Position numbers and translations under genes: made by a program. Source: an uncultured Eubacteriales bacterium (GTDB lineage: Bacteria; Bacillota; Clostridia; Lachnospirales; Lachnospiraceae). From it: a stretch of DNA of 9,936 nt. Under the pieces are notes generated by a model that ran no database searches, was not told where the DNA came from, and saw only the letters and a program-made list of their open reading frames with translations. Shown piece after piece: positions 1 through 6,900 of the stretch; the stretch's first letter is position 1, and the number at the start of each line of letters is the position of its first letter. The stretch is from positions 1 to 9,936 of the forward strand of contig URND01000111.1 in assembly GCA_900549105.1 (NCBI GenBank), given 5' to 3'.

Positions 1-1080
1 CCCGCCGTCCCGATTGTATTTCACCGCATTATCGCAGAGGTTATAAATCATTTCATAAATAACCTGCCGAACGCCGTGGATTTCCGGCACATCACCGTCA
101 ATGGTCATACTTATTTTTCTCTGCCGCGCCACTGTCTGAAGGCTGTCCACCACCTCTTTTGTCACCCGATTTAAATCTACGTCTTCAAAAGGCATGATTT
201 CTGACTGTTCATCCAGCCGGGACAGTTTAATGATGTCTTCGATTAAGGTTGTCATACGGACTGCCTCCTTATGGATTCGGCCCGCAAATTCCGGAATATC
301 TTCTTTTTTTACCATGTTATGGCTGATAATCTCCGCATATCCAGAGATAGCCATAAGAGGGGTTTTCAATTCATGGGAAACATTGGCCGAAAATTCCCGG
401 CGGATTCCCTCCGCCCGTTTTAATTCCTCCAACTGAATCCGAATCCTCTCATTTTGATGGTCCATCCGGGTGAGAAGCGGCATAAATTCTTCATATATCG
501 GTTCTTCCAACGGTCTATCCAGATTAATTTCATTAATCGGCCGAACCATCCTCCCCGTTTCAATATATATGATAGCAATAGAAATACCAATGATTGCTGC
601 CACAAGCAGCAGCATAAACGGCGCCATAGAAAACATCAACTGATAAATACTGTCCATGGAGCTGCTGACACGGAGAACATTTCCATCCGTCAGCATGACC
701 GCGTAATAATAGACCTTTTTATCCATAGTATCCGAATCCCTGAGCGACGCCCCTGTTGATTGTTTAAGGGCCTGAGCTATTTCCGGGCGTTTTTTATGAT
801 TATCCATTGACTCTGCATCGCCCACCACCGAATCGTACAGCACCTCGCCTTCCTGATTTACAATCGTAATCCGGCGGCTGTTTTGAGGAAGAGTTTCATT
901 TTTCAGGAAATTAATTCCTTCCGCATCGATGGCCGCCTTCAAAGTTTCCGCTTCATTCTCTGTTCCAATCTTAAGCAGTTCCACCGAATAGGTATACATC
1001 AGGAAAGTGACCGCCAGAAAAGTCAAAATAACCGCCGCCGAAACAATCGCCACCGTATTACGTATGATTTTTTTCTTCAT
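1..1080 (-). CDS. phoR: Phosphate-regulon sensor histidine kinase PhoR, partial at its C-terminus
   Basis: Membrane sensor kinase that autophosphorylates and passes phosphate to the adjacent response regulator. The reverse strand reads without a stop from ATG at 1080 to the window edge, giving 360 residues. It has a first membrane helix at about residues 5-27, an extracytoplasmic domain to about 148, and a second helix at about 149-173. A short HAMP-like linker follows (GRMVRPINE), then the DHp H-box with FSANVSHELKTPL, phospho-acceptor His236. The start of the ATP-binding domain has the N-box, with Asn347 and Asn351 in YNLCDNAVKYN. The G boxes lie outside the window. Only about 50 residues separate the second helix from the H-box, so there is no room for the cytoplasmic PAS domain found in many PhoR proteins. 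The gene starts 2 bp after phoB, with GGAGG 6 bp before the ATG. The name rests on operon context; the kinase class is certain. Confidence 0.94.
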   Translation of the reverse strand, partial: MKKKIIRNTVAIVSAAVILTFLAVTFLMYTYSVELLKIGTENEAETLKAAIDAEGINFLKNETLPQNSRRITIVNQEGEVLYDSVVGDAESMDNHKKRPEIAQALKQSTGASLRDSDTMDKKVYYYAVMLTDGNVLRVSSSMDSIYQLMFSMAPFMLLLVAAIIGISIAIIYIETGRMVRPINEINLDRPLEEPIYEEFMPLLTRMDHQNERIRIQLEELKRAEGIRREFSANVSHELKTPLMAISGYAEIISHNMVKKEDIPEFAGRIHKEAVRMTTLIEDIIKLSRLDEQSEIMPFEDVDLNRVTKEVVDSLQTVARQRKISMTIDGDVPEIHGVRQVIYEMIYNLCDNAVKYNRDGG

Positions 1081-1082
1081 TG

Positions 1083-1751
1083 TCAGCCTCCGATCCGATA
1101 GCCGACGCCGCGGACCGTTTCAATATATCTGCCGCAGTCTCCGAGTTTTGAGCGAAGCGTCCGTATATGCACATCCACCGTCCGGGTTTCGCCGTCAAAA
1201 TCATAGCCCCAAACCCGGCTGAGTATCTGATCCCTCGTCACAACAATATCCTGATTTTCTATCAAATATTTCAAAAGCTCATATTCCTTTAATGTCAATG
1301 CAATTTCTTTTTCATCCGCAAAAACCTGATGTCTTTCCAGGCGAATCTTCAAATTTTTATACATAAGCTCAGAATGACTTTCTTTTTGCTGGCTCCGACG
1401 CAACACAGCCCGAACCCGGGCGATAAATTCCATCATGCCAAAGGGTTTGGCAATATAGTCGTCCGCTCCCATATCCAGTCCCGTCACTTTATCAAATTCG
1501 GAACCCTTTGCCGTCACCATGATCACCGGGATATTTTTTGTTGCCATGGAGTCTTTCAGTTTTTTCAAAATTGAAAGGCCATTCTCCTTTGGCAGCATAA
1601 TATCCAATAATATCAAATCCGGTTTTTCCTCAGAAATTGCATGAAAAAGTTCCGTGCCACTGGAAAAACCAGCGGCATGAAAACCGCTGGATTCCAATGT
1701 ATATACGATAAGTTCCCGAATATTTCTCTCATCTTCCAGATAATAAATCAT
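1083..1751 (-). CDS. phoB: Phosphate-regulon response regulator, OmpR/PhoB family (PhoB/PhoP)
   Basis: DNA-binding response regulator of 222 residues, partner of the PhoR kinase encoded next to it. The receiver domain (1-118) has the acidic pair Glu6/Asp7, phospho-acceptor Asp50 in LILLDIMLP, the switch Thr80 in VIMVTAKG and Lys102 in DDYIAKPF. A winged-helix domain (about 128-222) carries the typical recognition-helix segment TRTVDVHIRTLRSKL and ends in ETVRGVGYRI. I chose ATG 1751 over the upstream in-frame ATG at 1799 because it gives the standard N-terminus (MIYYLEDERN) and follows an AGGAG-type site. It also overlaps the phoU stop as ATGA, which suggests translational coupling. It probably binds the TTTACA repeats upstream of pstS and so regulates its own operon; this is inferred, not shown. 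Confidence 0.95.
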   Translation of the reverse strand: MIYYLEDERNIRELIVYTLESSGFHAAGFSSGTELFHAISEEKPDLILLDIMLPKENGLSILKKLKDSMATKNIPVIMVTAKGSEFDKVTGLDMGADDYIAKPFGMMEFIARVRAVLRRSQQKESHSELMYKNLKIRLERHQVFADEKEIALTLKEYELLKYLIENQDIVVTRDQILSRVWGYDFDGETRTVDVHIRTLRSKLGDCGRYIETVRGVGYRIGG

Positions 1752-2401
1752 ACGTCTTTCTCTCCTCTGTGTTTTCCGGTAATAGAGAATTCGACCCATT
1801 CAGAAATATTTGTCGCATGGTCGCCAATCCGCTCATAATATTTGGCGATCAGCAAAATATCCATCACATGTTCATGAATGATTCGGTCCGAATCCATCTG
1901 CCGCACAAGCAAATCTTTCACCTCAAGGAAAAGGTCGTCCACCACATCATCATAGGCAATCACTCTCTGCGCAGCATCCAGATCCTGCCACACATAGGCG
2001 TTGACGCTGTCCGTCACCATCTTCATCGTGGCCTCCGCCATGGCGCCAATCGGAATATCCATTCCCGGAGCCTTGATGCCGGATGTTAAAATGATTTCGG
2101 CAATATCTGCCGCCTGGTCGCCAATCCGCTCCATATCGGTGATCATTTTCAGTGCGGCGGAAACCTTTCGCAGATCCGAAGCCACTGGTTGCTGCTGAAG
2201 AAGCAGTTTTAAACAGAGACTTTCAATATCTCTTTCTTTCAGATCGATCATGCTGTCCTTTTCGATAAGTTCTCTGGCCGTTTTATAATCCTCATCCATC
2301 AAAACTTTATATGTCATCGAAATAACCTGCTCGCACAGATTCCCCATCTCGATAAGCTTTTGATGAAGCTGTTCCAACTGAGCATCAAAATGGTTTCTCA
2401 T
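1748..2401 (-). CDS. phoU: Phosphate transport accessory and signalling protein PhoU
   Basis: Cytoplasmic helical protein that links the Pst transporter to PhoR and usually keeps the regulon off when phosphate is plentiful. It has 217 residues, the normal length. Two three-helix repeats each carry the family metal-binding signature: DMERIGDQAADIAE (89-102) and YYERIGDHATNISEWVEF (188-205). ATG 2401 gives the usual start (MRNHFDAQLEQL) and is preceded by GGGGAGG inside the end of pstB. The in-frame ATG at 2485 would add 28 residues overlapping pstB and is rejected. The gene starts 1 bp after pstB and its stop overlaps the phoB start. Confidence 0.96.
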   Translation of the reverse strand: MRNHFDAQLEQLHQKLIEMGNLCEQVISMTYKVLMDEDYKTARELIEKDSMIDLKERDIESLCLKLLLQQQPVASDLRKVSAALKMITDMERIGDQAADIAEIILTSGIKAPGMDIPIGAMAEATMKMVTDSVNAYVWQDLDAAQRVIAYDDVVDDLFLEVKDLLVRQMDSDRIIHEHVMDILLIAKYYERIGDHATNISEWVEFSITGKHRGEKDV

Positions 2402-2402
2402 A

Positions 2403-3173
2403 TCATCCAAACCTCCCCGTAATATAATCCTCCGTCCTCTTATCCCTTGGAATGGAGAAAAGCTTTTCTGTCTCATCATACTCAATCACCTGTCCAAGGA
2501 GGAAAAACGCTGTCTTATCGGAAATTCGGGCGGCCTGCTGCATGTTATGGGTCACCATAATGATAGTATAATCTCTCTTCAGCTCCACGGCAAGGTCTTC
2601 TATCTTAGAAGTTGAGATTGGATCCAGCGCCGAAGTCGGTTCATCCATCAAAAGCACCTCCGGCTGGACAGCCAATGCCCGTGCAATACAAATTCTCTGC
2701 TGCTGTCCGCCTGACATTCCGAGGGCGCTTTTTTTCAGACGGTCCTTAACCTCATCCCAAATGGCTGCATCTCTCAAAGACTTTTCCACGATTTCATCCA
2801 GCTTTGCCCTGGCATGGATACCGTGAGTTCTCGGCCCGTAGGCAATATTATCATAAATGCTCATCGGAAAGGGATTCGGTTTCTGGAATACCATACCTAC
2901 CCTTTTTCGGAGCAGGTTGACATCCATATTTCCATAAATATCTTCCCCATCCAGGCGGATATCTCCGTCAATCCGGCATCCCGGGACCAGGTCGTTCATC
3001 CGGTTTAAAGTTTTTAATAAGGTAGATTTACCGCAGCCGCTCGGACCGATAAAAGCGGTAATCTCCCTGTCGCAGATTGTCAGATTTACGTCCTTCAGCG
3101 CATGAAAGTCACCGTAATGCAGATTCATGGCCCTAATCGTCATTTTTTCATACATAGTTCTATCTGTCCTCAT
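2403..3173 (-). CDS. pstB: Phosphate ABC transporter ATP-binding protein PstB
   Basis: ATPase that powers phosphate import through PstC/PstA. It has 256 residues, the typical size. Walker A is GPSGCGKST (43-51), the Q-loop Gln97 lies in VFQKPNPFP, Walker B is VLLMDEPTS with catalytic Glu178, and the switch His209 lies in MVTHNMQQA. The signature reads MSGGQQQR (153-160), with Met in place of the common Leu. The NPFPMSIYDNIAYG stretch is characteristic of PstB among ABC ATPases. The chosen start at 3173 overlaps the pstA stop as ATGA. An alternative start at 3155 (MYEKMTIRAM) has GAGG about 12 bp upstream and cannot be excluded; it would remove six residues. Confidence 0.97.
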   Translation of the reverse strand: MRTDRTMYEKMTIRAMNLHYGDFHALKDVNLTICDREITAFIGPSGCGKSTLLKTLNRMNDLVPGCRIDGDIRLDGEDIYGNMDVNLLRKRVGMVFQKPNPFPMSIYDNIAYGPRTHGIHARAKLDEIVEKSLRDAAIWDEVKDRLKKSALGMSGGQQQRICIARALAVQPEVLLMDEPTSALDPISTSKIEDLAVELKRDYTIIMVTHNMQQAARISDKTAFFLLGQVIEYDETEKLFSIPRDKRTEDYITGRFG

Positions 3174-4006
3174 ACTTTCGTAAGTTTTCCGGCAATCACA
3201 TTGGATACGCCATTAATAAATAGTACAAGCAGCAAAAGCACCACCGCCGTCGCATAGGCTTCATTCATATGAAGCGCTTCGCTGGAAAGCACATACATAT
3301 GGAGCGCCAACGTCCGCCCTGAGCCCAGAAGGCTTGACGGAATCCGGGCCATTGTCCCGGCCGTAAATATCAACGCCGCTGTCTCCCCGACAATACGGCC
3401 TGTTGAAAGAATAACCCCGGCAAGAATCCCCGGAACCGCTGCCGGAAGCACGATTTTAAAAATCGTACGAAGCTTACCCGCTCCCAGGCCAAAGCTCGCC
3501 TCCCGATAGGTATCCGGTACCGCTTTAAGAGCTTCCTCTGTTGTCCGCATAATTAACGGAAGAATCATGATTACCATAGTAAAAGAACCGGATAAAATCG
3601 AAAGTCCCCATTTTAAAGCCGTTGCAAAAAACATCAGTCCGAAAAGGCCATAGACGATTGACGGAATACCCGAAAGTGTCTCAGCCGTCATCCGAATGAG
3701 CCTTACAAGCCGTGTCTCCCTTCCCGCATACTCAACAAGAAAAATGGCCGAAAAAACACCGATAGGAACCGCGATCACCAATGTCAAAACAACCATGATA
3801 ACCGTATTCGCCGCCGCCGGTATAAGAGATACATTATCCGATGTATATTCCCAGGCAAAAAGACTTGGTTTCAAATGGCCGACACCCTTTACAAGTATAA
3901 ATACGACCAAAAAGATAAGAACAGAAAAAGTTATTACCGCGCACAGCCATACCAATATTTTTAAAAAAGTCGATAAAACACGTCCGCTGCCCCCGCTGTT
4001 ATTCAT
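3170..4006 (-). CDS. pstA: Phosphate ABC transporter permease PstA
   Basis: One of the two inner subunits of the phosphate import channel, 278 residues. About six hydrophobic helices can be seen: near 14-40, 64-92, 112-130, 142-156, 185-205 and 253-272. The family motif AETLSGIPSIVYGLFGLMF lies at 108-126. The cytoplasmic EAA loop (about 169-189, EASFGLGAGKLRTIFKIVLP) contacts PstB and is followed by ILSTGRIVGETAAL, typical of PstA. The ATG overlaps the end of pstC by 8 bp and is preceded by a strong AGGAGG site about 7 bp upstream, so the start is secure. The N-terminal tail is short and Gly/Ser-rich (MNNSGGSGR). Confidence 0.96.
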   Translation of the reverse strand: MNNSGGSGRVLSTFLKILVWLCAVITFSVLIFLVVFILVKGVGHLKPSLFAWEYTSDNVSLIPAAANTVIMVVLTLVIAVPIGVFSAIFLVEYAGRETRLVRLIRMTAETLSGIPSIVYGLFGLMFFATALKWGLSILSGSFTMVIMILPLIMRTTEEALKAVPDTYREASFGLGAGKLRTIFKIVLPAAVPGILAGVILSTGRIVGETAALIFTAGTMARIPSSLLGSGRTLALHMYVLSSEALHMNEAYATAVVLLLLVLFINGVSNVIAGKLTKV

Positions 4007-4853
4007 GAATCGTCCTCCTGTTCAGCATGGATACGGCCAGATTTATCACAAGAATAAAAACAAAAAGAACAACTCCGGTGGCAATCAGCGCCTCCCGGTG
4101 TAAATCTGTCGCATATCCCATTTCCATAACGATGTTCGCCGTCAGCGTCCGAACACCCTTTAACAGTCCCGATGGCATCCATGTCTGATTCCCCGCCACC
4201 ATAACAACCGCCATCGTCTCTCCAATGGCACGACCGATACCGAGGACAACACCGGCAATAACGCCGGATTTGGCCGCCGGAAGAACGACGGCAAAAAGAC
4301 TTCTCTCTTTCGTCGCTCCCAATGCCAGCGCACCCTCATAATAGCTGTCCGGTACACTTCGCAGCGCCGTCTCCGCCTGGGCGATGATTGTCGGAAGAAT
4401 CATAATTGCCAGCACAATAGATGCGGTCAGCATAGTACTTCCGTCTTCTCCCGTCAGCCGGTTCATCATCGGCACAATAAGCATCAACCCGAAAAAGCCA
4501 TAAACGATCGACGGGACACCGGCCATCAGATTAATGGCGGCCTGGCACAATCGATAGATTTTTTTCGGACAATAAAAAGCCATAAACATTGATGTGAAAA
4601 GGGCAATCGGCACTCCGATGGCCAGAGAAACGCCCGTCACACAGACACTTCCCATAATCATCGGAAAAATGCCGAAAATATTATTTCCCGGTTTCCATTT
4701 CCGGCCGAAAATAAAATCGCCAAATCCGATTTTTGCCATAGCCGGCAGCCCTCCCGCAAGAAGGAAAATGCAGATGAGGGCCACCGCCAATACAGAGGTT
4801 AGAGCAGCCAGAAAGAAAATTCCTTTCATTCCATTTTCTTTATTCAGCTTCAT
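3999..4853 (-). CDS. pstC: Phosphate ABC transporter permease PstC
   Basis: Second channel subunit of the phosphate importer, 284 residues. Hydrophobic helices are visible at about 10-33, 62-92, 106-130, 142-160, 188-212 and 256-276. NLMAGVPSIVYGFFGLM (108-124) and the EAA loop YYEGALALGATKERSLFAVV (171-190), followed by GIGRAIGETMAV, are characteristic of PstC. The start lies only 6 bp after the pstS stop. The nearest strong ribosome-binding sequence, GGGAGG at the end of pstS, is about 17 bp before ATG 4853, which is unusually far. A second in-frame ATG (residue 9) has only a weak GGA next to it. Translation is therefore probably coupled to pstS; the exact start is the least certain in the operon. 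Confidence 0.95.
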   Translation of the reverse strand: MKLNKENGMKGIFFLAALTSVLAVALICIFLLAGGLPAMAKIGFGDFIFGRKWKPGNNIFGIFPMIMGSVCVTGVSLAIGVPIALFTSMFMAFYCPKKIYRLCQAAINLMAGVPSIVYGFFGLMLIVPMMNRLTGEDGSTMLTASIVLAIMILPTIIAQAETALRSVPDSYYEGALALGATKERSLFAVVLPAAKSGVIAGVVLGIGRAIGETMAVVMVAGNQTWMPSGLLKGVRTLTANIVMEMGYATDLHREALIATGVVLFVFILVINLAVSMLNRRTIHE

Positions 4854-4859
4854 AATAAA

Positions 4860-5804
4860 TTATTTTACATCCTCCCAGGCCGTCATTTCGCCTGTATAAA
4901 TTGCTTTAATCTGTTCGCTTGTCAAATCAGTGACGCCGCTTCCGTTATTTACAATAATTGCAATGCCATCCTGAGCAATCACAAGGGGCGTCAGACCGGC
5001 TTCCAATTCACTGTCCTTCAATTCACGCGAAGCCATGCCGATATCACAAAGTCCGTCCACGGCCCATTGCATCCCTGTTGTCGAATCACTCTGCTGTACT
5101 TCAATCTCCGCCTTCGGATTCACCGCCACATAAGCCTCTTTTAATTTTTCCATAACCGGCGTTACGGAGGAGGAGCCTGCAACGACAATCTTTCCTTCAG
5201 CGCCCGAAGCTTCATATTCCGGCTGGTCTCCAACGGCAATATAGCCGTTTTCTTCAACCACCGTCTGACCGTCTTTACTCATAATAAACTGAATAAAATC
5301 CTGTGCCACATCACTCAAGCCCTCTTTTGTTGCAATATTAAAAGGACGCTGTACCTTATATGTACCCGCCGCCACATTTTCCGCCGTCGCCTCTACGCCG
5401 TCAACCTTCACTGCGGTCACCGCCTCATTTAAAGAGCCGAGGGAAATATAACCGATAGCGTTCACATCACTCTCAACCGTAGTAATCATAACCGATGTAC
5501 TATTTGTAATTTTTGCAGCCTCCGTCGTCATATCCTCTTTTTCACCGTCGGCGTTTTTTTCCTCAATACCAAGCAATTCAACAAATGCGCCTCTTGTTCC
5601 GGAGCCATCCTCTCTGGATACAACGGTTATCGAGCCCGAAGCGCCGCCGGAAGCCTCTGTTTCTCCGGCCTCACCGTTACCGGCTGTTGATTCACTGACT
5701 TTACCTGTTTCAACCTTTGTTTCTTCTTTTTCTGTGCCGCAGCCTGTCAAAATCATTGTCCCAATCATCAATACGGATACTGTCATTAATAAACCTTTTT
5801 TCAT
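4860..5804 (-). CDS. pstS: Phosphate-binding lipoprotein PstS with circularly permuted domain order
   Basis: Extracellular phosphate-binding protein that feeds PstC/PstA, 314 residues. The lipoprotein signal peptide has lipobox LTGC (Cys22), followed by an acidic Ser/Gly-rich linker to about residue 57. The mature order is unusual. The half that normally comes second is first: ITVVSREDGSGTRGAF (59-74), NAIGYISLGS (115-124), RPFNIATK (153-160), VEENGYIAV (183-191). After a short linker (GDQPEYEASGAEGK) comes the half that normally comes first: IVVAGSSSVTP (206-216), QQSDSTTGMQ (237-246), CDIGMASRELKD (253-264), QDGIAIIVN (278-286) and IYTGEMTAWEDV at the C-terminus. All recognisable ligand-binding segments are present once. 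AGGAGA lies about 8 bp before the ATG. First gene of the operon. Binding of another oxyanion is possible, but the neighbours argue for phosphate. Confidence 0.94.
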   Translation of the reverse strand: MKKGLLMTVSVLMIGTMILTGCGTEKEETKVETGKVSESTAGNGEAGETEASGGASGSITVVSREDGSGTRGAFVELLGIEEKNADGEKEDMTTEAAKITNSTSVMITTVESDVNAIGYISLGSLNEAVTAVKVDGVEATAENVAAGTYKVQRPFNIATKEGLSDVAQDFIQFIMSKDGQTVVEENGYIAVGDQPEYEASGAEGKIVVAGSSSVTPVMEKLKEAYVAVNPKAEIEVQQSDSTTGMQWAVDGLCDIGMASRELKDSELEAGLTPLVIAQDGIAIIVNNGSGVTDLTSEQIKAIYTGEMTAWEDVK

Positions 5805-5861
5805 CTCTTTAATCTCCTTAGTCTAAAAATGTTGTTTACGACTGAAATACTAACTATTCAA

Positions 5862-5901
5862 TGTAAAATCCGTAATCCCTGCTTTGTAAATTATTTGTAA
5901 A
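5862..5901 (-). promoter_or_regulatory. Candidate PhoB/PhoP box upstream of pstS
   Basis: On the minus strand, TTTACA occurs at 5901-5896 and 5890-5885, exactly 11 bp apart, and again at 5867-5862, 23 bp further on. Direct TT(A/T/C)ACA repeats at 11-bp spacing are the known PhoP binding pattern in Bacillus, so this fits activation at low phosphate by the response regulator of the same operon. A possible -10 element is TAGTAT at 5852-5847. No convincing -35 precedes it, as expected for an activator-dependent promoter. The assignment is by pattern and position only. Confidence 0.6.
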
Positions 5902-5982
5902 AAAATATTTCTCCTTTTAAGAGAATTATTATTTGTATTTATGTCATATTTTCTTGTTATATAGGAAGCATTGTCGGATTCA

Positions 5983-6012
5983 TTGACACCCCATTCAGAG
6001 ACTGGATAAAAT
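5983..6012 (+). promoter_or_regulatory. Sigma-A-type promoter of the first XRE gene
   Basis: TTGACA at 5983-5988, an 18-bp spacer and TAAAAT at 6007-6012. The start codon is 24 bp beyond the -10. An ATGTCA motif at 5941-5946 lies 42 bp upstream of the -35; its TGTCA is the inverse of the TGACA within the -35. The same arrangement precedes the second XRE gene. Confidence 0.7.
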
Positions 6013-6035
6013 TAGGAGCAAAAGGAGGCCGGCCT

Positions 6036-6368
6036 ATGAAAAATCCATTAATTGGTGAACGTTTAAAGCACTATCGGAAAACATGTAAATTATCCGTAGA
6101 GCAAGTATCTGAGTTATTGTCAGAGATTCAACCCGTTGCTCCGAAAACCATTTATGGATGGGAAAGCGGCCGAACCCAGCCCGATGCAGACACATTGCTG
6201 CGTCTCTGCCGCATATATGAAGTAAACGATATATTAGAAAGCTTTTCTTATAAAACATCGAGGAAAAACGTATTCAAACTAACGCCACAGGAAAAGCTTC
6301 TTATTGAAGAATATCGAAAACATCCAAATATGCAGGAAGCCATTCAAAAACTGTTGGATATTGACTAA
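6036..6368 (+). CDS. XRE-family helix-turn-helix regulator, copy 1
   Basis: Small DNA-binding protein of 110 residues. The N-terminal two-thirds (about 5-65) is a Cro/CI-type five-helix domain, with recognition segment PKTIYGWESGRTQPD followed by ADTLLRLCRIYEV. The C-terminal tail, LTPQEKLLIEEYRKHPNMQ followed by EAIQKLLDID, resembles tails seen on many Firmicute phage and conjugative-element regulators. It has no protease or sensor domain. The start is clear: AAAGGAGG lies 7 bp before the ATG, and the N-terminus matches that of copy 2 (MKNPLI-ERLK). The two proteins align without gaps at 75 of 110 identical positions, so they come from a tandem duplication. It is probably an autoregulatory repressor; its target is unknown. 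It lies divergent from pstS, but nothing shows that it controls pst. Confidence 0.9.
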   Translation: MKNPLIGERLKHYRKTCKLSVEQVSELLSEIQPVAPKTIYGWESGRTQPDADTLLRLCRIYEVNDILESFSYKTSRKNVFKLTPQEKLLIEEYRKHPNMQEAIQKLLDID

Positions 6369-6414
6369 AAGATTATCTGATTTGCTTTGTTTAAAAGAAT
6401 TTTATATGTCTTTT

Positions 6415-6484
6415 ATGTCAACATTCTCTTTATAAAAGAAAAGATTCCGTTTCGTTGACATGTTTCTATAGTGATGGCTAAAAT
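6415..6484 (+). promoter_or_regulatory. Promoter and possible operator of the second XRE gene
   Basis: TTGACA at 6455-6460, an 18-bp spacer and TAAAAT at 6479-6484 form the promoter. Perfect 8-bp inverted half-sites ATGTCAAC (6415-6422) and GTTGACAT (6454-6461) flank 31 bp, and the right half overlaps the -35. A site there could let a bound repressor block RNA polymerase. The operator role is inferred from geometry. Confidence 0.55.
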
Positions 6485-6506
6485 AATTTGGAAAAGGAGA
6501 ATGGTT

Positions 6507-6848
6507 ATGAAGAATCCGTTGATTGCTGAGCGATTAAAATTCTATCGAAAAAAGAATAATCTGACCATACCGCAGGTTTCTGAATTATTATCACAAACTC
6601 AGCCAGTTGCAGTAAAAACCATTTACGGATGGGAAAGCGGACACACACAGCCGGATGCGGATACTCTCATGCGCCTTTGCAACATTTATCATATTGATAA
6701 CGTGCTTGAAATCTTTGGATACAAAGTTTCTAAAAAATCAGTATTTAATTTAACGCCGCTGGAAAAAAATCTCATTTTGGAATATAGAAAACACCCGGAT
6801 ATGCAAAAAGCGGTTCAAAGACTGTTAGAAATGGAAAAAGAATCCTGA
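6507..6848 (+). CDS. XRE-family helix-turn-helix regulator, copy 2
   Basis: DNA-binding protein of 113 residues, a tandem paralogue of the preceding gene (about 68% identical). The helix-turn-helix domain spans about 5-65, with recognition segment VKTIYGWESGHTQPD. The two recognition segments differ mainly at Pro/Val and Arg/His, so their DNA targets may overlap. The tail LTPLEKNLILEYRKHPDMQ is conserved, with a few extra residues (EKES) at the end. ATG 6507 is chosen over the in-frame ATG at 6471 because AAGGAG lies 7 bp before it, it aligns with the paralogue's start, and 6471 lies upstream of the predicted -10. No clear terminator follows. It is probably a local repressor; its target is unknown. 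Confidence 0.88.
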   Translation: MKNPLIAERLKFYRKKNNLTIPQVSELLSQTQPVAVKTIYGWESGHTQPDADTLMRLCNIYHIDNVLEIFGYKVSKKSVFNLTPLEKNLILEYRKHPDMQKAVQRLLEMEKES

Positions 6849-6900
6849 GTACAAAACTGCCCGAAGAGAAAATCTTTCCGAGACTATGGAGAAAAGGATT

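Larger units (their letters stand above)
5805..6035. other. Divergent intergenic control region between pstS and the first XRE gene
   Basis: This 231-bp AT-rich region holds the leader and candidate Pho box of the leftward pst operon and the promoter of the rightward XRE gene. A short inverted repeat, TTCTC/GAGAA around 5909-5926, is too small and lacks the context for a confident call. I see no gene and no RNA element here. Confidence 0.7.

Noticed and set aside
454..759. Rightward open frame of about 100 codons inside phoR
   Set aside because: It lies antisense to a well-conserved kinase, has a His/Arg-rich translation and no ribosome-binding site. It is a shadow frame.
6034..6258. Leftward frame of 74 codons over the first XRE gene
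   Set aside because: It is antisense to a clear helix-turn-helix gene that has a strong ribosome-binding site and a paralogue. No family features.
6471..6506. Longer start for the second XRE gene
   Set aside because: The upstream ATG precedes the predicted -10 and adds 12 residues absent from the paralogue, whereas ATG 6507 has AAGGAG at normal spacing.
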